Part shown: piece after piece, positions 1 to 7,921 of the stretch
Position numbering within the stretch: position 1 is the stretch's first letter
How the letters are laid out: the number at the start of each line of letters is the position of its first letter
Origin: UBA11540 sp045536425
Lineage (GTDB): Bacteria > Bacillota > Clostridia > Oscillospirales > Ruminococcaceae
Direction: 5' to 3'
NCBI GenBank assembly: GCA_045536425.1
Contig: JAZSNN010000034.1
Span: 1-38,066, forward strand
Length of the DNA stretch: 38,066 nucleotides
Made by a program: the position numbers and the translations under genes
The notes under the pieces: model-generated
What the model saw: only the letters and a program-made list of their open reading frames with translations
Told to the model about the DNA's origin: nothing
The model's database searches: none

Positions 1-209
1 TGCTTATTAAAAATTCCCCAAAGCACCTCGTTGTAAACAAAGATTCACAAAAAGAGCTTGAGTTGCTTTCTCATAACATCTCCGACCGTGCACCCATTGT
101 TGCACTTGAAAAAACAATCCGTGCCAATATGATGCTAAAAAAATATGTAAATCTGCACGCGCTTGGTTTAAATCTTGCCTTTGGAATAAAGTCGGAGTTA
201 TATAACTGA
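1..209 (+). CDS. holB: C-terminal fragment, probable DNA polymerase III delta' subunit
   Basis: This is an open frame running in from the left edge (first full codon at base 3) to TGA at 207-209, giving 68 visible residues. The tail is mostly helical and ends KSELYN. The fragment has no diagnostic motif. The identification rests mainly on synteny: in many Firmicutes holB lies directly upstream of the PSP1-domain gene (yaaT/ricT), which follows here. HolB is the clamp-loader delta' subunit and helps load the sliding clamp onto primed DNA. The helical character fits the C-terminal collar domain of clamp-loader subunits, but other helical proteins would fit as well. The gene was too short and partial to be resolved further. 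Confidence 0.5.
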   Translation, partial: LIKNSPKHLVVNKDSQKELELLSHNISDRAPIVALEKTIRANMMLKKYVNLHALGLNLAFGIKSELYN

Positions 210-259
210 TAATCTCATATTTTTCACCTTATTCCATTACTTACACTATCCCCAAGGTC

Positions 260-288
260 TTGACATTATCGCATTTTTATAATATAAT
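260..288 (+). promoter_or_regulatory. sigma-A promoter of ricT
   Basis: TTGACA at 260-265 and TATAAT at 283-288 are separated by 17 bases, a perfect consensus match. It lies between the upstream stop codon and the ricT start, so ricT has its own promoter and does not depend only on read-through. Confidence 0.8.
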
Positions 289-337
289 TACAGCGTTGTA
301 TGGTGAGTTTAGATTACCGAAAGGAATGTTTATATAA

Positions 338-1204
338 ATGGCTACTATTATCGGTGTTAGATTTAAGTCGGTCGGTAAGGTTTATTATTTCGACCCGCTT
401 AAGTTTGAATTGAAAAAGGGTGACAGCGTAATCGTTGAAACTGCACGCGGAGTTGAAATGGGCGAGGTAGTTCTTGACCCTCGTGAAATTGATGACAGTG
501 AGGTTATTAAGCCTCTTAAAAGCGTTATGCGTGTTGCTGACGAAAATGATTTTAAAATAAAGGAAATTAACAAGTCAAAGGAGAAGGAAGCTTTTTCAAT
601 TTGTCTTGAGAAAATAAAAAGTCACGGTCTTGAAATGAAGCTTGTTGATGTTGAATATACGTTTGACAACAGCAAGATTCTTTTCTACTTCACAGCCGAC
701 GGAAGAGTCGACTTCCGTGAGCTCGTAAAGGATTTGGCGGGTGTTTTCCGTACCCGTATAGAGCTCAGGCAGATAGGCGTTCGCGATGAGGCGAAGATGC
801 TCGGTGGACTTGGAATATGCGGAAGACCGTTCTGCTGTTCCACCTTTCTCGGCGACTTCCAGCCCGTTTCGATAAAGATGGCAAAGGAGCAGGGAATGTC
901 CCTAAACCCAGTAAAGATTTCGGGCACCTGCGGAAGACTTATGTGTTGCCTCAAATACGAGCAGGAAGCGTATGAGGATCTGCTTTCGATTACCCCAAAG
1001 GTCGGCGCGTTTGTAAAAACTCCCGACGGTAGAGGAACTGTAACCGAGGTAAATCTCTTGACAGGAATTTTGAAGGTACAGTCGGAAAAAGACCCCGAGG
1101 GCGCACCCAGAAACTACAAGCGCGACGAGGTAAAACTCATCCGTGACTCGCAGATTAGAGTGGACGCAAAGGAAATTAAGGAACTCAAAGGACTGGAAGG
1201 ATAA
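338..1204 (+). CDS. ricT: PSP1-domain protein RicT/YaaT, RNase Y specificity factor
   Basis: This 288-residue PSP1-family protein has the hallmark cysteine clusters CGRPFCC (residues 161-167) and CGRLMCC (198-204). An N-terminal beta-rich region comes first, then a basic linker (about 75-100). In Bacillus subtilis RicT forms the Y-complex with RicA and RicF, carries [4Fe-4S] clusters and redirects RNase Y to particular mRNA maturation sites; it also affects sporulation and competence. Here all six cysteines are present, so cluster binding is expected by homology. The ATG at 338 is preceded by AAAGGA at about 320-325. The gene follows a probable holB, as in the conserved Firmicutes holB-yaaT neighbourhood. 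Nothing is truncated. The function is inferred from the family. Confidence 0.9.
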   Translation: MATIIGVRFKSVGKVYYFDPLKFELKKGDSVIVETARGVEMGEVVLDPREIDDSEVIKPLKSVMRVADENDFKIKEINKSKEKEAFSICLEKIKSHGLEMKLVDVEYTFDNSKILFYFTADGRVDFRELVKDLAGVFRTRIELRQIGVRDEAKMLGGLGICGRPFCCSTFLGDFQPVSIKMAKEQGMSLNPVKISGTCGRLMCCLKYEQEAYEDLLSITPKVGAFVKTPDGRGTVTEVNLLTGILKVQSEKDPEGAPRNYKRDEVKLIRDSQIRVDAKEIKELKGLEG

Positions 1205-1211
1205 AAAATTG

Positions 1212-1239
1212 TTGACATTTTGTCGATATGTGATACAAT
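1212..1239 (+). promoter_or_regulatory. Extended -10 promoter of the ferredoxin gene
   Basis: TTGACA (1212-1217), a 16-base spacer and TACAAT (1234-1239) with a TGA extension (1231-1233). The -35 starts only 8 bases after the ricT stop codon, so the ferredoxin has its own strong promoter. Confidence 0.75.
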
Positions 1240-1263
1240 AGGGGTATCAAGGAGGTGTTTTTA

Positions 1264-1431
1264 ATGGCATATGTAATTAACGATGAGTGCATCGGTTGCG
1301 GTGCTTGTGAGGCAGAGTGCCCCGTAGGTGCAATCACTGCTGGTGACAAGTATGTTATCAACGCAGACGAGTGCATCGGTTGTGGCGCTTGTGCAGACGC
1401 TTGTCCCGTAGGAGCTCCCCAGGCTGAATAA
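1264..1431 (+). CDS. 2[4Fe-4S] ferredoxin, clostridial type
   Basis: This small gene of 55 residues encodes a typical bacterial/clostridial ferredoxin. Two CxxCxxCxxxCP motifs are visible: Cys 9, 12, 15, 19 and Cys 37, 40, 43, 47. The two halves are near-duplicates (each has ECIGCGAC), the classic internal repeat of this family. Such proteins are soluble low-potential electron carriers that serve pyruvate:ferredoxin oxidoreductase, hydrogenases and related enzymes in anaerobes. A strong SD (AAGGAGGTG, 1249-1257) precedes the ATG. The gene is monocistronic, with its own promoter and an intrinsic terminator at 1449-1476. The family is certain; the specific redox partners cannot be told from this window. 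Confidence 0.95.
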   Translation: MAYVINDECIGCGACEAECPVGAITAGDKYVINADECIGCGACADACPVGAPQAE

Positions 1432-1448
1432 TTGTACTTATGAAAAGC

Positions 1449-1476
1449 GGTTGGCAATCTGCCAACCCCTTTTTTA
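1449..1476 (+). terminator. Intrinsic terminator of the ferredoxin gene
   Basis: GGTTGGCA (1449-1456) pairs perfectly with TGCCAACC (1460-1467) around a 3-base loop and is followed by CCTTTTTT. Confidence 0.85.
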
Positions 1477-1488
1477 CGTCGTATTTGC

Positions 1489-1520
1489 AAAAAACTCCCC
1501 GACACATTGTCGGGGAGTTT
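1489..1520 (-). terminator. Intrinsic terminator of the serC-serA operon
   Basis: A 13-bp perfect stem (1492-1504 with 1508-1520, loop CAT). Read on the minus strand it is followed by a T tract (the A run at 1489-1494). It sits 12 bases past the serA stop. Confidence 0.85.
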
Positions 1521-1531
1521 GGCTTTGAGAA

Positions 1532-2692
1532 TTAGAGCACGTTAACTCTGATAACGCCTTCGATAGCCTTGATGCTGTCAGCGACGGAATCGTCGAGCTT
1601 TCCTGCAACGTCGAGCATTGTATACGCCATATCCTTCTTGGAACGGTTTAGCATATTCTCGATGTTAGCACCGCTCTGGGAAACGACTGCGGAAATCTGT
1701 GAAAGCATATTGGGAACGTTCTTGTGGATAACTGTGATGCGAACGTCGCCCTCGCGAGCCATCTCTGCGTTGGGGAGGTTTACGGAGTTCTTGATATTTC
1801 CGTTTTCAAGGAAATCAACAAGCTCCTGAGCCGCCATCTTTGCACAGTTGTCCTCGGATTCGGGGGTAGAAGCACCCAAATGAGGGATTGTGATGATGTT
1901 GTCGATACCGATAACTGCATCGGAGGGGAAGTCTGTTACATAACAAGCAACCTTGCCGCTTCCTACAGCCTCGATGATATCCTCTTCGCAAACGAGCTCG
2001 CCACGAGAGAAGTTGAGGATGCGAACGCCGTTCTTCATAAGCTTGATAGACTCGGAGTTTATCATATGCTTGGTTTCACTGTTGAGCGGAACGTGAACGG
2101 TAATGTAGTCACAGTTTTCGTAGATTTCTTTAAGGCTTGCAGCGTGCTTTGTGCTGCTGGAAAGCTTCCAAGCGGCATCAACGGAAAGGAACGGGTCGTA
2201 TCCGTAAACGTTCATACCGAGAGCCTTTGCTGCATTTGCAACGAGGATACCGATAGCACCAAGACCGATAACACCGAGAGTCTTGCCCATAATTTCGGGA
2301 CCCGCGAAAGAGGATTTTCCTTTTTCAACGAGCTTTCCAACCTGATCGCCTTCGCCCTTGAGGGTACGGCTCCACTCGATAGCGGGAACAACCTTTCTCG
2401 AAGCGAGAAGAAGTCCTGCGATAACGAGCTCCTTGACAGCGTTTGCGTTAGCACCGGGGGTGTTGAAAACAACAACGCCCTGCTCACTGCAACGGTCAAT
2501 CGGAATGTTGTTTACACCTGCACCTGCTCTTGCGATAGCCTTGAGATTGGAAGGAAGCTCGAGCTCGTGCATCGAAGCGGAACGAACGATAACCGCATCG
2601 GGATTTTCAAAATTGTCTGCACATTTGTAATTAGAATCAAAGACTTCTAAACCAAAAGGGGAAATCTTGTTCAGGGTTTTAATTTCAAACAT
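1532..2692 (-). CDS. serA: D-3-phosphoglycerate dehydrogenase (short, ACT-domain form)
   Basis: This 386-residue enzyme would oxidise 3-phosphoglycerate to 3-phosphohydroxypyruvate with NAD, the first step of serine synthesis. The Rossmann dinucleotide motif GLGAIG is at 143-148, and the catalytic Arg and His are in NFSRGE (R230) and HLGAS (H271). The C-terminal ACT domain (about 316-386) suggests allosteric control by an amino acid, by analogy with serine feedback in other SerA proteins. The length matches the compact ACT-only type, without the intervening ASB domain of the Bacillus and Mycobacterium enzymes. It starts at ATG 2692 with an AGAGGTAG-type SD, 12 bases after the serC stop, so the two are co-transcribed. 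A 2-hydroxyacid dehydrogenase of other specificity is possible, but the serC partner argues strongly for SerA. Confidence 0.93.
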   Translation of the reverse strand: MFEIKTLNKISPFGLEVFDSNYKCADNFENPDAVIVRSASMHELELPSNLKAIARAGAGVNNIPIDRCSEQGVVVFNTPGANANAVKELVIAGLLLASRKVVPAIEWSRTLKGEGDQVGKLVEKGKSSFAGPEIMGKTLGVIGLGAIGILVANAAKALGMNVYGYDPFLSVDAAWKLSSSTKHAASLKEIYENCDYITVHVPLNSETKHMINSESIKLMKNGVRILNFSRGELVCEEDIIEAVGSGKVACYVTDFPSDAVIGIDNIITIPHLGASTPESEDNCAKMAAQELVDFLENGNIKNSVNLPNAEMAREGDVRITVIHKNVPNMLSQISAVVSQSGANIENMLNRSKKDMAYTMLDVAGKLDDSVADSIKAIEGVIRVNVL

Positions 2693-2704
2693 ATAATCTA
2701 CCTC

Positions 2705-3793
2705 TTATTTGCTGTTTTCAGCTTCAAATTTCTTCATAAAGTCGATAAGCTTCGTAACGCCTTCCTCGGGCATAGCGTTGTAGATGGAAGCGCGCATACC
2801 GCCGACAGAACGGTGACCCTTGAGGTTAACAAAGCCTGCAGCCTCAGCCTCTTTAACAAACTTTTTGTCGAGCTCCTCGTCGCCTGTAACGAAAGGAATG
2901 TTCATGAGAGAACGGTCTTTTCCGCTAACAGTAGCGTTGAACATCTTGGAGTTGTCGAGGAAATCATAGAAAGCTTTAGCTTTTTTGTTGTTGATTTCAG
3001 CCATCTTCTCAAGACCGCCGATTTCGTTCTTGATCCACTCAAGCACCAACTTGCAAACGTAGATGGTGTATGTAGGAGGAGTGTTGTACATAGAACCGTT
3101 GTCAGCGTGGATCTGATAGTTGAACATTGTAGGTGTGATGTCACGAGCATTTCCGATAAGGTCCTCGCGAACGATAACAACAGTAAGACCTGCAGGAGCC
3201 ATATTCTTCTGTGCACCGGCATAGATCATACCGTATTTTGTAACGTCAACAGGCTCGGAAAGGATGCAGGATGACATATCTGCAACTATCGGAACGTCAC
3301 CTGTATCGGGAAGCTCGTTAAATCTTGTTCCGTAGATGGTGTTGTTGTAGCAGATGTGGAAGTAATCCGCGTCCTTTGTAAACTCGTTTTTGTCGAGCTC
3401 GGGGATGTATGAGAAGGTTTTGTCAGCGGAAGAAGCAACAGCCTTGCACTCGCCGTAACGGGAAGCCTCCTGATAAGCCTTCTTAGCCCACTGACCTGTG
3501 ATAACAAAGTCAGCCTTGCCACTCTTGTTCATAAGGTTTAGAGGAATCATTGCAAACTGAGATGAAGCACCGCCCTGAAGGAAAAGAACCTTGTAGTTAT
3601 CGGGAATGTTCATAACCTCGCGAAGAAGAGCCTCACACTCTTTTATGATAGCGTCATAAACTTTTGATCGATGGCTCATCTCCATTACTGATTGTCCGCT
3701 GCCCTGATAATCGAGCATTTCATTAGCAGCCTTAGTGAGAACTGCTTCGGGGAGGACGGAGGGTCCTGCAGAAAAGTTATAAACTCTTGCCAT
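2705..3793 (-). CDS. serC: Phosphoserine aminotransferase
   Basis: This 362-residue PLP enzyme of the class V aminotransferase fold starts with the family signature NFSAGPS. The PLP-binding lysine is K196 in GAQKNMAP, close to the position in characterised SerC proteins (K198 in E. coli). The conserved HRS (41-43) and the C-terminal GHRSVGGMRASIYNA stretch are intact. It converts 3-phosphohydroxypyruvate plus glutamate to phosphoserine, the second step of serine synthesis, and feeds directly from serA downstream. No phosphoserine phosphatase gene is present in the window. A good SD lies upstream of the ATG and a clear promoter at 3843-3871. The length is standard. Confidence 0.96.
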   Translation of the reverse strand: MARVYNFSAGPSVLPEAVLTKAANEMLDYQGSGQSVMEMSHRSKVYDAIIKECEALLREVMNIPDNYKVLFLQGGASSQFAMIPLNLMNKSGKADFVITGQWAKKAYQEASRYGECKAVASSADKTFSYIPELDKNEFTKDADYFHICYNNTIYGTRFNELPDTGDVPIVADMSSCILSEPVDVTKYGMIYAGAQKNMAPAGLTVVIVREDLIGNARDITPTMFNYQIHADNGSMYNTPPTYTIYVCKLVLEWIKNEIGGLEKMAEINNKKAKAFYDFLDNSKMFNATVSGKDRSLMNIPFVTGDEELDKKFVKEAEAAGFVNLKGHRSVGGMRASIYNAMPEEGVTKLIDFMKKFEAENSK

Positions 3794-3842
3794 AAATCAA
3801 AAACTCCTTTTTCAATGTAAAGTAATAAAATGATTACCTTTA

Positions 3843-3871
3843 ATTTTACTACTATTATATATATAAGTCAA
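3843..3871 (-). promoter_or_regulatory. sigma-A promoter of serC-serA
   Basis: Read on the minus strand: TTGACT (plus-strand 3866-3871), 17 bases, TAAAAT (3843-3848). It is divergent from the 3933-3961 promoter. The leader is only about 45 bases, too short for a T-box or serine-sensing riboswitch. Confidence 0.7.
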
Positions 3872-3932
3872 CTGTAATATTGCACAGACAGTTGTATTTC
3901 TGTGACTGACAACTTGACAAAATGCCCAAGCC

Positions 3933-3961
3933 TTGACATTAAATCAAAAAACTGTTATAAT
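3933..3961 (+). promoter_or_regulatory. Extended -10 promoter of the LysM-G5-M23 gene
   Basis: TTGACA (3933-3938), 17-base spacer, TATAAT (3956-3961), with a TGT extension (3953-3955). A full consensus promoter. Confidence 0.8.
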
Positions 3962-3996
3962 TTTCGTGTGTGTCGAAAAATGAAAGGAGAGTGTGC

Positions 3997-5754
3997 ATGG
4001 GGTTTTTGCAGAAAAAAGACACGGATGTAAAAAAGATGCTTGACAGTGCCATAGACTTTGCATATACCGTTTGCTGTCACTTGGGACTTTCAACGATTCG
4101 CAAGGGAAAGACTGTTTTGCGCACTCTTTGTGAGTTGGGCGAAATTTTAAAAAAAGCCACCACAAAGGGACTTTTGAAGCGTGTAAAAAAGCCTTTGAAA
4201 ACAGCGCTCACTATGGTCAAAAAAGAAGTTCTTTCCGTGCTCGACTTTACATTACGCGCACCCTTGCGCCTTGTAAAACAGACAATCGAAACCGCCAAAA
4301 AGTATGGACTTACGAAAGCAATTTCACAACTATTTGGTTTTTGGCGTGAAACCAGACATATCTTCTTCAAAAATACAGCAATAGTCGCAAGCTACGTTTT
4401 GCCTGTATGTGCTGCGATTTTGCTTATAAATGTCATAAATTCAAACTACGCTGACGAATATCTCGTTCGCGTTACCTACAACGGAAACGTCATCGGCTAC
4501 GTAGAAAACGAAGCGGTATTCTACGACGGAGAAGCGCTTATGCGTGAGCGCATAATGTACTCTGAGAACGAAACCGCATACTACTTCAATCCATATTTCG
4601 AGATGGTACGCAAGGATGATGAAATAGAAACGTCCGACCCTTATATGATATGCAACGAGCTGATAAAGAACTCGGGCGACGTCTTTTCCACCGCATATGG
4701 ATTCTACGTTGACGACGTGTTCTACGGCGCTACTACCGAGGGTCAGGCGCTCAGTATGGCGCTCGAGAGCATCCTCAATAGCTACCTCAGGGGCGCTGAA
4801 AACGAGATAGTGCGTTTTCACAACGATGTCAAAATTCAAGAGGGCTTTTACCTTGACAGTTCGATAGTTGAACTCTCAACACTCGAACAGCTCATAAATT
4901 CCAAGGTTGACTATGCCGCTACCTATACAGTGGTTAAAAACGACTCGCCATATAGAATAGCGGATAAAAACGGAATTTCTCTCGAAACCCTGTATGCGCT
5001 AAACCCCGAGATAGATAAAAACTGCTATGTAGGACAGCAGGTTATAGTTTCTGAGGAAAGACCGCTTCTTTCTGTTGAAACTGTGGTCGTTGAGCAGAGA
5101 GAGGTAGACGTTGCATACGACTCTGTGACCATACCTGATAACTCTATGTCATACGGAAACTCTGTGGTTGTCACCAAGGGCAAAAAGGGAAAAGCAACCG
5201 AAACTATCGAAAAGATATACGTTGCGGGGATACTCAGCGAAACTAGAGTTGTCGCGACCGAAATTACAAAAGAACCTGTGACCGAGCGTGTTCGTCGCGG
5301 TACTCATATGTCTACTTCTATAAAACCATCTCAGGGAGACGGAACATTTGATTTCGATTTTATGTGGCCCGTAAACGGAGGATATGAAACCTGCGATATC
5401 GACGGTTATAGAGGTCATACCGGAATGGACATCGGTGGTGTTCCTATCGGAACGGCTATCTATGCTTCTGCAGACGGTATAGTAATAAAATCCGTAAAGA
5501 ATACATATGGCTACGGCTATCACATCATCATCGACCACGGCAACGGAGTGCAGACACTTTATGCACATTGCAGTAAGCTCTATGCAAAGGTTGGCGACGA
5601 GGTCAAGAGAGGCGACAGGATAGCGCTTTTGGGTGCTACGGGAAATGCATATGGCAAACACCTGCATTTCGAAATCCGCATCAACGGCGAGTACAAAGAC
5701 GCCGAAGATTATATCGGCTCCTATTACGGACAGAAAAAATCAGCAAAGAAATAA
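3997..5754 (+). CDS. Membrane-anchored LysM-G5-M23 peptidoglycan hydrolase
   Basis: This 585-residue protein has, in order: a basic cytoplasmic N-terminus (1-126); one membrane segment (about 127-147); an extracytoplasmic region of unknown fold; a LysM domain (about 308-351); a G5 domain (about 361-437); and a C-terminal M23/LytM peptidase (about 460-575). Zinc and catalytic residues are visible as HTGMD (H474, D478), H524 and HLH (H555, H557), so the peptidase looks active, presumably cleaving peptide cross-links in peptidoglycan. The ATG at 3997 is chosen because AAAGGAGA (3983-3990) is well spaced before it; an in-frame GTG at 3970 has no SD. It is monocistronic, with its own promoter and terminator. 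The G5 and M23 combination occurs in cell-wall remodelling and spore-related proteins, but the specific process is not shown. Confidence 0.9.
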   Translation: MGFLQKKDTDVKKMLDSAIDFAYTVCCHLGLSTIRKGKTVLRTLCELGEILKKATTKGLLKRVKKPLKTALTMVKKEVLSVLDFTLRAPLRLVKQTIETAKKYGLTKAISQLFGFWRETRHIFFKNTAIVASYVLPVCAAILLINVINSNYADEYLVRVTYNGNVIGYVENEAVFYDGEALMRERIMYSENETAYYFNPYFEMVRKDDEIETSDPYMICNELIKNSGDVFSTAYGFYVDDVFYGATTEGQALSMALESILNSYLRGAENEIVRFHNDVKIQEGFYLDSSIVELSTLEQLINSKVDYAATYTVVKNDSPYRIADKNGISLETLYALNPEIDKNCYVGQQVIVSEERPLLSVETVVVEQREVDVAYDSVTIPDNSMSYGNSVVVTKGKKGKATETIEKIYVAGILSETRVVATEITKEPVTERVRRGTHMSTSIKPSQGDGTFDFDFMWPVNGGYETCDIDGYRGHTGMDIGGVPIGTAIYASADGIVIKSVKNTYGYGYHIIIDHGNGVQTLYAHCSKLYAKVGDEVKRGDRIALLGATGNAYGKHLHFEIRINGEYKDAEDYIGSYYGQKKSAKK

Positions 5755-5756
5755 AC

Positions 5757-5784
5757 AAAAACCCGCTCGTTTGAGCGGGTTTTT
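5757..5784. terminator. Bidirectional terminator between the M23 gene and prfB
   Basis: AAAAACCCGCTC (5757-5768) pairs with GAGCGGGTTTTT (5773-5784) around GTTT. T runs on both strands serve the two convergent genes. Confidence 0.9.
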
Positions 5785-5786
5785 CA

Positions 5787-6899
5787 TTATATCTCGCCTC
5801 TGCTTTTTGCTTTGAGGAATGCGTTTATAAATCCGTCGAGGTCGCCGTCCATAACGGCACCGATATTACCGACCTCAAAGTTTGTGCGGTGGTCTTTAAC
5901 CATAGTATACGGCATAAATACGTAGGAACGAATCTGTGAGCCCCAGCCGTTCTGCATCTGTTCACCCTTGATGTCCTCGATGCGCTCAAAGTTTTCTCTT
6001 TCCTTGATTTCGATGAGCTTTGATTTGAGCATCTTCATCGCAACGTCGCGGTTTTGATGCTGACTGCGCTCGTTCTGACAAGCGACAACGATACCTGTGG
6101 GAAGGTGAGTGATACGGATAGCAGACTCTGTCTTGTTGACGTGCTGTCCGCCCGCACCGCTTGCACGGTAGGTGTCGACCCTAAGGTCTTCGTCGCGAAT
6201 CTCAACCTCAACGTCATCATCAATTTCGGGAACAACTTCTATCGAAGCAAAGGAGGTCTGTCTTCTTCCCGAAGCATCGAACGGGGAAACGCGAACAAGA
6301 CGGTGAACGCCTGACTCGGATTTCAAAAATCCATAAGCGTTAGTACCTTCGATGGTAATAGATGCGCTCTTTATACCTGCTTCGTCACCGTCGAGGTAAT
6401 CGAGGATTTTGTATTTAAAGTTGTGACGCTCCGCCCATCTTGTGAGCATTCTGTAGAGCATCTGTGCCCAGTCCTGAGCTTCTGTTCCGCCTGCACCTGC
6501 GTGGAAGGTGAGAATAGCGTTGTTGCCGTCATACTCGCCCGAAAGGAGAGTGGAAAGCTTCTGAGTTTCAAACTCGGATTTAAAAAGATTTGCAGATTCA
6601 GTAATCTCATCGAGCAGAGAAACGTCGTTTTCCTCCTCGGCAATTTCGATGGTGGTGAGGGTATCCTCATACATCGAAACGAGCTTCTGATACTGTTCTT
6701 CTTTGCTCTTTAGTTCGCGAAGTCTTTTTAAAACCTTTTGCGAATTCTGAAGGTCATCCCAGAAATCCGCCGCCGAGCTCTGCTCCTCGAGGTCTTTGAT
6801 TTCAATCTTGTCTTTTTCAAGTCCCAAAGCTTCTGCAAGGTCGTCAAGCCCGTCTTTCATACCGATGAGTTCAAGTCTTATTTCATCATATTCAAGCAT
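5787..6899 (-). CDS. prfB: Peptide chain release factor 2
   Basis: This 370-residue class I release factor recognises UGA/UAA stop codons and triggers peptide release. Diagnostic features are the SPF tripeptide (205-207), which marks RF2 rather than RF1, and the GGQ motif (250-252), which acts at the peptidyl-transferase centre. In most bacteria the prfB reading frame is broken near codon 25 by an in-frame UGA that requires a +1 frameshift, giving autoregulation. Here the N-terminal region is continuous: residues around 24-28 read ALGLE from GCTTTGGGACTTGAA, with no UGA. RF2 is therefore made without frameshifting. The ATG is preceded by AAGGGTGA. It shares a terminator with the convergent M23 gene. 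Confidence 0.95.
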   Translation of the reverse strand: MLEYDEIRLELIGMKDGLDDLAEALGLEKDKIEIKDLEEQSSAADFWDDLQNSQKVLKRLRELKSKEEQYQKLVSMYEDTLTTIEIAEEENDVSLLDEITESANLFKSEFETQKLSTLLSGEYDGNNAILTFHAGAGGTEAQDWAQMLYRMLTRWAERHNFKYKILDYLDGDEAGIKSASITIEGTNAYGFLKSESGVHRLVRVSPFDASGRRQTSFASIEVVPEIDDDVEVEIRDEDLRVDTYRASGAGGQHVNKTESAIRITHLPTGIVVACQNERSQHQNRDVAMKMLKSKLIEIKERENFERIEDIKGEQMQNGWGSQIRSYVFMPYTMVKDHRTNFEVGNIGAVMDGDLDGFINAFLKAKSRGEI

Positions 6900-6932
6900 A
6901 ATGTCACCCTTATAATAAAATCAATCCTGTAT

Positions 6933-6962
6933 AGTATAACATTTTTTAGTATGCTTTGTAAA
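6933..6962 (-). promoter_or_regulatory. Probable promoter of prfB
   Basis: Minus strand: TTTACA (plus-strand 6957-6962), 18 bases, TATACT (6933-6938), with a TGT extension upstream of the -10. Confidence 0.6.
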
Positions 6963-7053
6963 TACAAACAGCAAAAACACTGCAAAAAATTTCTAAAATC
7001 CAAAAAATTGTAGCTTCAGATAAAAATACAAGTGAAGCAATGCCGCATTCACG

Positions 7054-7085
7054 AAAAACGCGGTTGCTTTTTGCAACCGCGTTTT
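7054..7085 (-). terminator. Intrinsic terminator of the DUF6514-like gene
   Basis: A 13-bp perfect stem (7055-7067 with 7073-7085) and a 5-base loop. On the minus strand it is followed by a T tract (A run at 7054-7058). It begins within a base or two of the stop codon. Confidence 0.85.
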
Positions 7086-7086
7086 A

Positions 7087-7353
7087 TCATACACCAAATT
7101 CGTCTTCCAATACGTCTTTCAGATGTACAGGGAAAACATTTTTTTCTATCAATTCTTTCAGATAGCGCTCTGCCTCACTTCTGTCACAGGTGAGCCTTGG
7201 CACCGATGCATACTCTCTCGGGTTGTCACACCTTGCACCCTCAAGGTAGCATTCAATGCCGTAATAGCTTCCGTCACAGGTCAGGTTGTATGTAACGTTC
7301 ACTCTGTTGATAGAAAGAATGTCGATTTTAGAATGTGTTGCTTCAAGAATCAT
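7087..7353 (-). CDS. Small hypothetical protein, possibly DUF6514 family
   Basis: This is an 88-residue cytoplasmic protein without signal peptide or membrane segment. A beta-rich N-terminal half (NVTYNLTCDGSYYGIECYLE) is followed by a helix and the ending VFPVHLKDVLEDEFGV. The pattern of a YGI-type strand plus a terminal P-x-HL-x-DV-x-ED resembles the clostridial DUF6514 family; this is recalled from family appearance, not searched. The function is unknown. A strong SD (GAGGGGGAA) precedes the ATG. A plausible promoter (ATGACT, 17 bases, TACTAT with a TG extension) lies at 7388-7416 on the minus strand, and a terminator follows directly, so it is a real monocistronic gene. The two or three cysteines are not arranged as an obvious metal site. 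Confidence 0.75.
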   Translation of the reverse strand: MILEATHSKIDILSINRVNVTYNLTCDGSYYGIECYLEGARCDNPREYASVPRLTCDRSEAERYLKELIEKNVFPVHLKDVLEDEFGV

Positions 7354-7512
7354 AATAATTCCCCCTCAAAACTTTTTGTGTATACAAATAGTATCATAAA
7401 ACAGACGCCAAGTCATTATGGGTTTTCTGTAAGAAAAAAAGGAAGAAAAAACCGATGGACAGATATTACCAAAAAACAGGTAAAAAAATTAGAAATTTGG
7501 GTAAAAAATATG

Positions 7513-7541
7513 TTGAGTTGTTGACATCTGTGTGATATAAT
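7513..7541 (+). promoter_or_regulatory. Promoter of the decarboxylase operon
   Basis: TTGAGT (7513-7518), 17 bases, TATAAT (7536-7541), with a TGA extension (7533-7535). A TTGACA at 7521-7526 is too close to this -10 (9 bases) to act with it. Confidence 0.7.
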
Positions 7542-7585
7542 GTTAAATGGCGAGAAAGTGGGAAACAGAAAGAGGGTGTACAGTA

Positions 7586-7903
7586 ATGAACATAACAACC
7601 GCACTTTTAACTGCATCGGCAGGACAGACAGAGCCTTCAATCGGCTTGGTTGTACTGATGGGCGTAGGTATCGTATTCATCGGTCTTATCTGTCTTATCG
7701 CTGTATGCAAAATCACAAGCTTTTTCTGCGGACTCGGTAACAAAAAAGAGGAAGTCGAAGCTCCCAAAGCGGCACCGACACCTGTGGCAAACACCGAGAT
7801 TCCCGATAGAAAGCAGTTTATTGCGGCAGTATCCGCAGTTATTGCAGAAGAACTTGGAACCGACGTTTCTGCAATAAGAATACGTTCGGTCAAAAGAATA
7901 TAA
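7586..7903 (+). CDS. Oxaloacetate decarboxylase gamma-chain-like membrane subunit
   Basis: This is a 105-residue OadG-type subunit. A short periplasm-facing N-terminus is followed by one hydrophobic segment (about 18-42, GLVVLMGVGIVFIGLICLI), a charged and proline/alanine-rich linker, and a C-terminal helix with DRKQFIAAVSAVIAEELG. In Na+-pumping decarboxylases the gamma chain anchors the carboxyltransferase to the membrane beta chain and assists assembly. ATG 7586 is chosen because AGAGGGTG (7571-7578) is well placed; an upstream in-frame ATG (7547) has no SD and would add 13 residues. It is the first gene of a four-gene operon. Related small subunits also occur in methylmalonyl-CoA and glutaconyl-CoA decarboxylases, so specificity is decided by the last gene of the operon. 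Confidence 0.85.
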   Translation: MNITTALLTASAGQTEPSIGLVVLMGVGIVFIGLICLIAVCKITSFFCGLGNKKEEVEAPKAAPTPVANTEIPDRKQFIAAVSAVIAEELGTDVSAIRIRSVKRI

Positions 7904-7921
7904 AAGGAAAGAGTGAAAGAT

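Noticed and set aside
1185..1505. Minus-strand open frame opposite the ferredoxin gene
   Set aside because: It is the shadow of the repetitive ferredoxin sequence, with no SD, and spans two terminators.
7521..7526. TTGACA as -35 of the decarboxylase operon
   Set aside because: It is only 9 bases from the TATAAT; TTGAGT at 7513 has the right 17-base spacing.
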